A stretch of 7,527 bases of DNA from Armatimonadaceae bacterium (GCA_030446525.1 JAUJNC010000209.1:1-7527), one strand, 5' to 3'; positions 1-5,163 are shown, numbered from the stretch's first letter. Numbers and translations: made by a program. Notes: a model not told the origin generated them from the letters alone.

Positions 1-26
1 CGCGGCCATCTACAACATGGAATGCA

Positions 27-107
27 ATGACTGAACTTATGCAAGAGGTCTATTGCCTGGGCTGCACCGCCGGGGCCGGCTCCTCCTGCGGCGGCGCGGT
101 GGCGTAA
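27..107 (+). CDS. Tiny Cys-containing ORF (26 aa), doubtful
   Basis: This short frame encodes a 26-residue peptide whose second half is rich in Cys, Gly and Ala (YCLGC, then SSCGG, ending GAVA). Its ATG lies inside the last codons of another frame that enters from the left edge and ends at TGA 32-34 (…IYNMECND), so the two overlap as ATGACTGA, a pattern seen in translationally coupled genes. The frame is also open leftwards to the window edge, so it may instead be the C-terminus of a longer protein. No Shine-Dalgarno sequence or recognisable family is visible. The hairpin at 117-146 follows directly and could terminate its transcript. It may be a real small gene, a gene tail, or chance. Confidence 0.2.
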   Translation: MTELMQEVYCLGCTAGAGSSCGGAVA

Positions 108-116
108 AGGCGTCCT

Positions 117-146
117 CCCCCTTCTCCCAGGATTGGGAGAAGGGGG
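117..146. terminator. Perfect 13-bp hairpin, possible bidirectional terminator or dispersed repeat
   Basis: Bases 117-129 pair perfectly with 134-146 around a 4-base loop (GGAT). The arms are a C5-TT-C-T-CCC-A tract and its complement. The hairpin lies between the plus-strand end of whatever enters from the left (last stop at 105-107) and the minus-strand stop of the SHOCT gene at 169, where a shared terminator is expected. No T-run follows. The G-rich tail after the hairpin (GGCCGGGGGGATGAGGGC) resembles, from memory, a dispersed intergenic repeat type in GC-rich bacterial genomes, so it may be one copy of such a family. Confidence 0.5.
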
Positions 147-168
147 CCGGGGGGATGAGGGCGGGCCT

Positions 169-822
169 CTACACCTGCTTCAGCAACTCAGCCTTTTTTG
201 CGTCAAACTCCTCCTGAGTGATCGCCCCGGCGCGAAGCAATTCGTGCAGGCCGGCGATCTTTTCCACGGCGTCGCTCACCCTGCCGGGTTCCTTCTCGGA
301 AGACGCGGCCGCGCCGTTTTTCCCGGCGGCGGGCGTTTCGTCCGCGGCCGGCGGCGCGGTCTTCTGCCCCTTCAGCTTGATGTGCAGCGTTTTGGCGAAC
401 GAATCGCGCAGCGAGGCGATGCTGGGCTCGGTCCCGCGGCGCACCTGCTTGAAATAGTCCTTGAGCGTGTCCCCCGCCGCCCAGGCCACCGCGCCGACGA
501 CGGGCGCCTGCAGCAGAAACGACGCCAGCAGACCCCCGCCGGGGATGAAACGCACCAGGCGCGACCCGGCATAGGCCGCCCCCAGGACGGAGGCCGTGCC
601 CGTGGCGATGGCCCAGCCTATCTGCCGTGACCGCGCCGGCGACACGATCACCTGATACACCCCGGCCAGCTCCGTCGCCATCTTCGCGAACGTGGCCGTC
701 ACCCCCATCACATCCAGCGGCGGCGGCAGGATATTCCAGGCCCCCGACACCACCGCGTAGCGCGCCACCACGAAGTTCGCCTTGCGGTCCAGCTCGTCCC
801 AGTCCGGTTCCATCCAGTCCAT
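169..822 (-). CDS. DUF697-like membrane-associated protein with C-terminal SHOCT domain
   Basis: This encodes a 217-aa protein. Residues about 18-148 look like the DUF697 (YcjF-type) fold: an N-terminal amphipathic helix leading to ILPPPLDVMGVTATFAKMATELA, then Gly/Ala-rich hydrophobic stretches at about 68-88 and 96-117 that could be membrane helices. A low-complexity Ala/Pro/Glu linker (about 151-183) leads to a SHOCT domain at 185-217, with the typical pattern of a short helix (EKIAGLHELLRAGAIT) followed by QEEFDAKKAELL. SHOCT domains are short C-terminal helical modules, often proposed to mediate oligomerisation. DUF697 proteins are often linked to GTPases, but none is seen here. The ATG at 820-822 has no clear Shine-Dalgarno; another ATG lies three codons in. 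The gene diverges from the DprE-like operon. The biochemical role is unknown. Confidence 0.8.
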   Translation of the reverse strand: MDWMEPDWDELDRKANFVVARYAVVSGAWNILPPPLDVMGVTATFAKMATELAGVYQVIVSPARSRQIGWAIATGTASVLGAAYAGSRLVRFIPGGGLLASFLLQAPVVGAVAWAAGDTLKDYFKQVRRGTEPSIASLRDSFAKTLHIKLKGQKTAPPAADETPAAGKNGAAASSEKEPGRVSDAVEKIAGLHELLRAGAITQEEFDAKKAELLKQV

Positions 823-896
823 AGTTTATAAATGCCCCCAACTCCCGTTTATCTTAACTAGACACGCGCCGCCCCGCGCAGGTTGCGCCCCGCTGT

Positions 897-904
897 TATC
901 ATAC
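897..904 (+). promoter_or_regulatory. Candidate -10-like TATCATAC upstream of the operon
   Basis: TATCATAC lies about 90 bases before the first operon gene in the divergent intergenic region 823-992. The same octamer occurs at 3700-3707 before the small RHH gene. It resembles a sigma-70 -10 box, but no convincing -35 sits at the right distance in either copy. Nothing else in the intergenic region stands out apart from the ribosome binding site. Confidence 0.25.
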
Positions 905-977
905 CCGCAGGAGCGTGCAAACCGCAAAGCAAGGGCTGGCGAAGAGGCGGCAACGTGTGTTAAAACATTTGAGGAAC

Positions 978-984
978 GAGAGGG
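978..984 (+). promoter_or_regulatory. Ribosome binding site of the SDR gene
   Basis: GAGAGGG ends 8 bases before the ATG at 993, which is good Shine-Dalgarno spacing and supports that start. Confidence 0.6.
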
Positions 985-992
985 ATAAATAG

Positions 993-1757
993 ATGGCGGT
1001 ACCCTGGGAACGGGCGATCATTGTGGGGGCGTCTTCGGGCATGGGGGCCTCGCTCGCGCGGCAGCTGGCCGAGCAGGGGTGCCAGGTGGCCCTGGTGGCG
1101 CGGCGCGAGGCCGAGCTGCGCCGCCTGGCCGACGAGATCAACGGCCGGGCCGCGCCCGGACGGCCTGAGGGGTTGGCGCGTACGTACGTCCACGACGTGA
1201 CCTGTTACGATCAGGTGCCCGGCCTGTTCCAGCAGATCTGCCGCGACCTGGGCGGCCTGGATCTGATCATCTACGCCGCCGGCGTGATGCCGCGCCTGCT
1301 CCCCGACGAGTACACGTGGGAGAAGGACCGCGTGACCATCGAGGTGAACGTGCTGGGCGCGATCGCCTGGCTCAACCAGGCCGCGCAGCGGTTCCAGGCG
1401 GCGCGGGGCGGGACGCTGGTGGGCCTCTCGTCGGTCGCCGGCGACCGGGGGCGGCGCGGGTTCCCCGCCTACAGCGCCTCCAAGGCCGCGCTCGCCACCT
1501 ACCTGGAGGGCCTGCGCAACCGGATCGGGCGCTTCGGCGTCGCCGTGGTGACGGTCAAGCCGGGCCCCGTGGACACGCCCTTGACCCGGGGGCTGGACAG
1601 GCTGCCCCTCCTGATCGGGCCGGACGAGGCCGCGCGGCAGATCCTGGCGGCCGCCCGCCGGCGCGCCCACACCGCCTATGTCCCGGCCACGTGGCGCCCC
1701 ATCCTGTTTGTCATCCGCCACATCCCGTCCTTTCTTTTCCAGAAGATGAACGTATGA
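993..1757 (+). CDS. DprE2-like short-chain dehydrogenase/reductase
   Basis: This is a 254-aa NAD(P)-dependent short-chain dehydrogenase. The nucleotide-binding GxxxGxG is G12-A-S-S-G-M-G18; N119 lies in VNVLG; the catalytic Ser is probably S147 (LSSVAG); and YxxxK is Y160-S-A-S-K164, 13 residues after that serine. KPGPVDTP at 189-196 is the usual post-catalytic loop. Beyond the family motifs, it shares with mycobacterial DprE2 (recalled, not aligned by program) the same 254-aa length, the SSVAG-[ED]R-x-RR stretch, and a C-terminal tail RHIP-x-x-[IL]F-x-K. DprE2 reduces the 2-keto intermediate made by DprE1, completing epimerisation of decaprenylphosphoryl-ribose to -arabinose. The next gene is DprE1-like and begins in an ATGA overlap, which strengthens the call. 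The true lipid-sugar substrate here is unknown. It is the first gene of a three-gene operon. Confidence 0.9.
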   Translation: MAVPWERAIIVGASSGMGASLARQLAEQGCQVALVARREAELRRLADEINGRAAPGRPEGLARTYVHDVTCYDQVPGLFQQICRDLGGLDLIIYAAGVMPRLLPDEYTWEKDRVTIEVNVLGAIAWLNQAAQRFQAARGGTLVGLSSVAGDRGRRGFPAYSASKAALATYLEGLRNRIGRFGVAVVTVKPGPVDTPLTRGLDRLPLLIGPDEAARQILAAARRRAHTAYVPATWRPILFVIRHIPSFLFQKMNV

Positions 1758-3277
1758 GCGTCGAACCCCTGAGCGCCCCGGATCTGGCTTCCCTTCCTGA
1801 CCCCGGCGGACCTCGCTGCCCGTCGGCCTTACCGCCCGCCCTGCCGGCGGAGCGCCTGGAGCCGGTGCGCGCGTGGGGCATGGCCTCGCAGGTGCTCAGC
1901 TATATGTATCGGCCGAGCACGGCCGAGGGCATCCACGACGCGTTCCGGCTGGCGCGCGCGCGGGGACTGAAGATCGGCCTGCGCGGCGCGGGCCGCTCCT
2001 ACGGCGACGCGTCGCTGAGCGCGGAGAACGTGTGCCTGGATCTGAGCCGGATGAACCGCATCCTCGGATGGGACCCGCAGGCGGGTGTCATCCGGGTGGA
2101 GCCGGGCGTCACCATCGGGCAGGTCTGGCAGTACGCCGTCGAGGACGGGTGGTGGCCGTACGTCGTCCCGGGCACCATGTTCCCCACCCTGGGCGGCTGC
2201 GCGGCCATGAACATCCACGGCAAGAACAACTGGAAGGTCGGCCCGATCGGCGACCACATCCTGGACTTCGAGCTGCTGCTCCCGGACGGCACGGTCGTCC
2301 GTTGCAGCCGCGAGCAGAACGCCGACCTTTTCCACGCGGCTATCGGCGGCTTCGGGATGCTCGGCTGCTTCCTGAGCCTGACCCTCAGGCTGAAAAAGGT
2401 GCACTCCGGCCTGCTCCGCGTGGAGCCGATCTCGGCCGGGAGCTTGGCGGAGATGATCCGGATCTTTGAAGAGCGGCTGGACCACGCGGATTACCTGGTG
2501 GGCTGGGTGGACTGCTTCCCCGGGGGATCACAGACGGGGCGCGGGCTGGTGCATCAGGCCGACCACCTCGCGCCCGGCGAGGACCCGCGGCCCGCGCAGA
2601 CGCTGCGCGTCGCGAACCAGGAGCTGCCGGACACCCTGTTCGGTCTGGTCCCCAAGTCGCTCATGTGGCGGTTCATGAAGCCGTTCGTGAACGACCCCGG
2701 CATGCGCCTGGTCAACGCCGCGAAGTACCACCTGAGCCGCCGCCAGGACGGCCAAAGGCACTACCAATCGCACGCCGGCTTCGCGTTCCTGCTGGACTAC
2801 GTGCCGGACTGGAAGCGTGCTTACGAGCCGGGCGGCCTGATACAGTACCAGAGCTTCGTCCCCGCCGCGCAGGCCGAGGCGGTTTTCCGCGAGCAGCTCG
2901 CCCTGTGCCAGCGGCGCGGCGTTGTCCCCTACCTGGGCGTCTTCAAACGCCACCGCCCCGACCCCTTCCTGATGACCCACGCCGTCGACGGCTACTCCCT
3001 GGCGCTCGACTTCAAGGTCACCCGCCAGAACCGGGCGCAGGTCTGGGCGGTGGCCGCCGAGATGGACACGCTCGTCCTGGAGGCCGGGGGGCGCTTCTAC
3101 TTCGCCAAAGACAGCACCCTCCACCCGGCCCGGCTAGCCCGTTACATGGCCGAAGAGCGCGTGCGCCGGTTCCTCGCCCTCAAGCGCGAATGCGACCCCG
3201 AAGGGATCCTCCAGACCGAGCTCTACCGGCGCATCTTCCAGGGCGGGTCCGAGCTGCCGCAAAGCCCGGTACAATGA
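1754..3277 (+). CDS. DprE1-like FAD-dependent oxidoreductase
   Basis: This encodes 507 aa. The frame is open upstream, but the start is set by ATG 1754, which overlaps the SDR stop (ATGA). The N-terminal half is a PCMH-type FAD-binding domain: RGAGRSYGD at 77-85, PGVTIGQVW at 117-125, and GGCAAMNIHGKN at 147-158. The C-terminal half resembles the D-arabinono-lactone oxidase-type cap, with IQYQSFVP at 363-370, GVFKRH at 395-400, RFYFAKDS at 447-454, and a DPEGILQTELYRR tail. These blocks match mycobacterial DprE1 (461 aa), which oxidises C2 of decaprenylphosphoryl-ribose. Equivalents of its active-site Gln334, Lys367 and Lys418 appear to be Q364, K398 and K452. The position of Cys387, the covalent benzothiazinone target, appears to be A417. 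An N-terminal extension of about 40 residues is Pro-rich and of unknown role. Other FAD-linked lipid or sugar oxidases remain possible. Confidence 0.9.
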   Translation: MSVEPLSAPDLASLPDPGGPRCPSALPPALPAERLEPVRAWGMASQVLSYMYRPSTAEGIHDAFRLARARGLKIGLRGAGRSYGDASLSAENVCLDLSRMNRILGWDPQAGVIRVEPGVTIGQVWQYAVEDGWWPYVVPGTMFPTLGGCAAMNIHGKNNWKVGPIGDHILDFELLLPDGTVVRCSREQNADLFHAAIGGFGMLGCFLSLTLRLKKVHSGLLRVEPISAGSLAEMIRIFEERLDHADYLVGWVDCFPGGSQTGRGLVHQADHLAPGEDPRPAQTLRVANQELPDTLFGLVPKSLMWRFMKPFVNDPGMRLVNAAKYHLSRRQDGQRHYQSHAGFAFLLDYVPDWKRAYEPGGLIQYQSFVPAAQAEAVFREQLALCQRRGVVPYLGVFKRHRPDPFLMTHAVDGYSLALDFKVTRQNRAQVWAVAAEMDTLVLEAGGRFYFAKDSTLHPARLARYMAEERVRRFLALKRECDPEGILQTELYRRIFQGGSELPQSPVQ

Positions 3278-3645
3278 CCTCAATGCATGGCAGGCACTGG
3301 GTGCTCTGGGACGGTGGGTGAGGCCTGTGACGGCGCGTCGCCGCCTGGGTCAGGCGGCAAGATAAACGTGACCGTTTTCAAACGCTCGCCTACCAGGAAG
3401 CGCCGTCGCCGCCGATGACGCCCGAGTTGTACGCCGCCTGCGCGCGCGCCGTCCACGTGGTCACGGCCGACGGGGGCGTGCTGCGGGGGGGGCGCGCGTG
3501 CCTGTTCGTCCTGGAGCAGCTCGGGTGGGGGTGGAAGGCGCGCCTGCTGACGCTGCCCCCCTTCTTCTGGGCCGTCGAGCTCGGTTACCGCCTCGTCGCC
3601 GCCAACCGGACCTTCTTCTCGCACTTCCTGTTTCGCAACGGGTGA
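3274..3645 (+). CDS. DUF393/DCC-family thiol-disulfide oxidoreductase, predicted double-selenocysteine (UxxU) selenoprotein
   Basis: Reading from ATG 3274, which overlaps the oxidase stop as ATGA, gives 123 aa with two in-frame TGA codons at 3319-3321 and 3328-3330 (codons 16 and 19). The product reads HWVLWDGG-U-GL-U-RRVAAWVRRQDKRDRF. DUF393 proteins begin with a strand such as VLYDGxCxxC, and the family name DCC comes from DxxCxxC; here both Cys positions are exactly TGA. After the motif the family pattern continues: ADGGVLRGGRACLFVLEQLG (about 70-89), a hydrophobic helix, and LGYRLVAANRTFFS near the C-terminus. Length is normal for the family. Neighbouring genes stop at TGA, so TGA is not simply Trp here. 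A SECIS-like hairpin lies at 3340-3358. The predicted role is redox chemistry on a thiol or selenylsulfide partner, coupled to the flavoenzyme operon; the substrate is unknown. The alternative is a pseudogene with two coincident mutations. A 76-aa version from ATG 3415 would lack the active site. Confidence 0.85.
3340..3358 (+). promoter_or_regulatory. Candidate bacterial SECIS hairpin
   Basis: GCCGCCTG (3340-3347) pairs perfectly with CAGGCGGC (3351-3358) around GGT. If the closing G-C pair opens, the apex is GGGTC. The stem starts 9 bases after the second TGA, and the GGTC of the apex is 17 bases after it. In E. coli fdhF the SelB-bound loop GGUC is, from memory, 18 bases after the UGA, so spacing and loop sequence nearly coincide. 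The first TGA is 9 bases further upstream and may share the element. Caution: the hairpin overlaps codons for AAWVRR, a segment often conserved in this family, so part of the pairing could come from coding constraint. Use of the otherwise rare AGG for Arg is needed for the pairing. Confidence 0.65.
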
Positions 3646-3699
3646 GGGGGCTGCCCCTGCGGACGGACCGGATGGCGGCCGGCCGCCGCCCGGACAGGG

Positions 3700-3707
3700 T
3701 ATCATAC
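3700..3707 (+). promoter_or_regulatory. Candidate -10-like TATCATAC upstream of RHH gene
   Basis: This is the second exact copy of the octamer found at 897-904. It sits just before the Shine-Dalgarno of the small RHH gene. A transcript starting about 7 bases downstream would have a very short leader, and no -35 is evident. Confidence 0.25.
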
Positions 3708-3710
3708 AAA

Positions 3711-3716
3711 GGGAGG
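3711..3716 (+). promoter_or_regulatory. Ribosome binding site deciding the RHH gene start
   Basis: GGGAGG is only 3 bases before the ATG at 3720 but 9 bases before the in-frame ATG at 3726. It therefore favours the second ATG as start. Confidence 0.55.
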
Positions 3717-3725
3717 AAGATGAGC

Positions 3726-3935
3726 ATGACGATCACCATCGATGACGACCTGTCGGCGCGGCTCAGCGAGGAGGCCCGGCGGCGGGGGCAGCCCCCCGAT
3801 GCGGCTGCCGCCGCCCTTCTGCACGCCGGACTGGAAGGGCCCGCCACGGATGAGGGATGGGAAAGGCTTATCGATGAGATGGCAGACCTTGAAAGCAAGG
3901 CTGGGTACGATGCCGACCCCGATACGGGAGCGTAG
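3726..3935 (+). CDS. Ribbon-helix-helix antitoxin-like small protein
   Basis: This encodes 69 aa from the ATG at 3726; two residues more if translation starts at 3720. The N-terminus MTITIDDDLSARLSEEARRRG followed by PPDAAAAALLHAGLEG has the strand-helix-helix pattern of CopG/VapB-type ribbon-helix-helix DNA-binding proteins, which dimerise through the first strand. The acidic C-terminus (GWERLIDEMADLESKAG, then DADPDTGA) is of the kind that, in type II antitoxins, wraps the toxin. No toxin gene lies beside it: upstream is the DCC-family gene and downstream a zinc-ribbon protein. It would be an orphan antitoxin or a stand-alone regulator. The open frame extends far upstream, but that part is a shadow of the DCC gene. 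Confidence 0.7.
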   Translation: MTITIDDDLSARLSEEARRRGQPPDAAAAALLHAGLEGPATDEGWERLIDEMADLESKAGYDADPDTGA

Positions 3936-3974
3936 GGCGAGCCGTCGATGCAGGCGCCTGCGTTCTGAGTGCGA

Positions 3975-4322
3975 ATGAGCTACTGTGCTAACTGCGGTCA
4001 GCCGCTGGACACCGACCAGCGCGTTTGTCCCTACTGTGGCAGGGAGCAGCCGCCCCTGCCGGTGCTGGAGGGCAGGTCCGCGCCGAGCGGCCTGCTGACG
4101 GGGGCGGTTTGGCTCGACACGGCGGTCGGCGTGATCGTGGCGATCGGGTCCGTGTTTTTCTACTGCGTCGGCCTGGTCGCGCCCGCGGTGCTGTACTTCG
4201 TGCTGCGACAAAGCTACCCCGCCTTGTCGCGCGGACTCGGCTATGGCCTGCTGGCGGTCGGCGCGATTCTTCTGATTGTGTGCGCGGTTTTGGTCGTAAG
4301 TCTCCGTCAGGGGGGATTGTGA
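3975..4322 (+). CDS. Zinc-ribbon membrane protein
   Basis: This encodes 115 aa. The N-terminus MSYCANCGQPLDTDQRVCPYCGREQ holds a treble-clef zinc ribbon with C4-x2-C7 and C18-x2-C21, as in the zinc_ribbon_2 and related short domains. A Pro-rich linker (about 26-38) leads to a long hydrophobic region at about 45-77, probably two closely spaced helices, and a further helix at about 88-110. The short tail is RQGGL. This layout, with an N-terminal cytosolic zinc ribbon fixed to a small membrane anchor, is common in uncharacterised bacterial proteins. No function can be assigned. The ATG at 3975 begins the CxxC domain cleanly; a GTG two codons upstream is possible. No strong ribosome binding site is seen. 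Confidence 0.75.
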   Translation: MSYCANCGQPLDTDQRVCPYCGREQPPLPVLEGRSAPSGLLTGAVWLDTAVGVIVAIGSVFFYCVGLVAPAVLYFVLRQSYPALSRGLGYGLLAVGAILLIVCAVLVVSLRQGGL

Positions 4323-4349
4323 GGCGGGGCCGCCGGTGAGCAGGGGTTC

Positions 4350-4369
4350 GCCCCCATTCCAGGGGGGGC
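4350..4369. terminator. Possible shared terminator hairpin between convergent genes
   Basis: GCCCCC (4350-4355) can pair with GGGGGC (4364-4369) around an 8-base loop. It lies between the plus-strand zinc-ribbon stop (4322) and the minus-strand stop of the PEP-CTERM pseudogene (4390). No T-run follows, so the assignment rests on position and base pairing only. Confidence 0.3.
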
Positions 4370-4389
4370 AAGGGGCGGACCGGAGGGGG

Positions 4390-5082
4390 TCAACCTTTCC
4401 GGCGCCGCCGGGCGTGACTGAGGAAACCGAACATGCCGATGCTCGCCAGCGCGAGGGTGCCCGGCTCGGGGACGGCGAACTCGGTCCCGGTCAGCCGGAT
4501 GGTGTACGTGCCGGTCTCGACGGCGACAAATCCGGTGTAGGCGGTGATCGGCGACGCGCCGCCAAGGCCGGTCGGCCCGACAACAGCCCGTTCCGGAGAA
4601 ACCAGGGGAAAATAAGGTTTAGCATCGTCGGGGGGCCACTAGAAGGAAAGTAATTGAAGGGGTGACCAGGAGATAGTACAGCCCGGCCGTCGTCGGGGTG
4701 AGCGGGTGAAAGGCGGGGGAGGGTCGATCGGAAACTGGCGCCGCCGACCTCGTCGTCGTTGGCGTACACGCCGCGCCCGGTCGCGTCGAAGAGGAACAAT
4801 GGGTGTCGGGAAAAGGGTGCCCGGCTGGCCCACGGTCGTCGCCGAGAACGTCCCGCCGCCAGTGAGATAGATCTGGTACATGTCCGGATCTATCCCGCCG
4901 GGGATGTTCGGCGGGTGATCGTCCCCGTGATCGTGGTCGGTGCTCTCCCCGATCCCGGCGGTGATCTGCGCGATGGCCGGGAGGCTGCCCGCATCGCCTT
5001 CTTCCGTCCACGTCTGTGCGCTCCCCGTGGGCGAGCGCCAGCACCGTGACCATCGCCAACCCTGCAGCAAAGAACTTTTCAC
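4390..5082 (-). pseudogene. PEP-CTERM protein of DVUA0089-like type, broken by about six frameshifts
   Basis: Joining frames gives a coherent exported protein of about 230 aa. It starts with GTG 5080-5082 and a good AAAGGAG site, then a signal peptide split across frames (MKSSLLQ, then LAMVTVLALAHG, then SAQTW). Next come TWTEEGDAGSLP, DMYQIYLTGGGTFSATTVG, FLFDATGRGVYANDDEVGG, PLTPTTAGLYYLLVTP, FNYFPSSGP and GPTGLGGASPITAYTGF, then TGTYTIRLTG. This order matches DVUA0089-family secreted proteins. The C-terminus is VPEPGTLALASIGMFGF plus SHARRRRKG: a PEP motif, hydrophobic helix and basic end, i.e. a PEP-CTERM sorting signal for exosortase. Frame changes fall near 5060, 5023, 4800, 4717, 4660 and 4633, mostly in G/C runs, and an in-frame TAG lies at 4639-4641. 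A decayed gene is the likely reading; homopolymer sequencing error is the alternative. Confidence 0.85.
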
Positions 5083-5088
5083 TTGTCT

Positions 5089-5095
5089 CTCCTTT
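5089..5095 (-). promoter_or_regulatory. Ribosome binding site of the PEP-CTERM pseudogene
   Basis: On the minus strand AAAGGAG lies 6 bases before the GTG at 5080-5082. It identifies that GTG as the original start. Confidence 0.55.
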
Positions 5096-5106
5096 GGCTT
5101 CGAAGG

Positions 5107-5141
5107 GTGGCTCCCTGCCCGCTCAAGGGGACAGGAGCCAC
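5107..5141. terminator. Long imperfect hairpin after the hydrolase gene
   Basis: GTGGCTCC (5107-5114) pairs perfectly with GGAGCCAC (5134-5141). After a 3x3 internal loop, CCC (5118-5120) can pair with GGG within 5127-5130. It sits 22 bases beyond the stop of the minus-strand hydrolase and before the start of the PEP-CTERM pseudogene. It could be a terminator or attenuating structure, or a palindromic repeat element. No T-run follows. Confidence 0.4.
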
Positions 5142-5163
5142 AGGCTGCTCCTACCGACGGGTA

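Noticed and set aside
960..1721. 253-aa minus-strand frame
   Set aside because: It is antisense to the SDR gene, whose motifs are complete, and has no recognisable domain.
1316..1753. Upstream extension of the FAD oxidase frame inside the SDR gene
   Set aside because: This part is an out-of-frame shadow of the SDR. The ATG at 1754 overlaps the SDR stop and begins just before the FAD-binding domain.
3319..3330. TGA decoded as tryptophan or glycine by an altered genetic code
   Set aside because: The SDR, FAD oxidase, DCC-family and zinc-ribbon genes all end in TGA at sensible protein ends. The two internal TGAs coincide with Cys positions, not with Trp or Gly positions.
3415..3645. 76-aa DUF393 fragment as an independent gene
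   Set aside because: It lacks the active-site half. The same frame upstream encodes the missing N-terminus when the two TGAs are read through.
3498..3725. Long upstream extension of the RHH gene
   Set aside because: It overlaps the DCC gene in another frame and reads as an Arg/Pro-rich shadow. A strong ribosome binding site precedes ATG 3726.
4336..4653. 105-aa plus-strand frame
   Set aside because: Its antisense encodes the DVUA0089/PEP-CTERM C-terminus in exactly matching codon phase, so it is a shadow.
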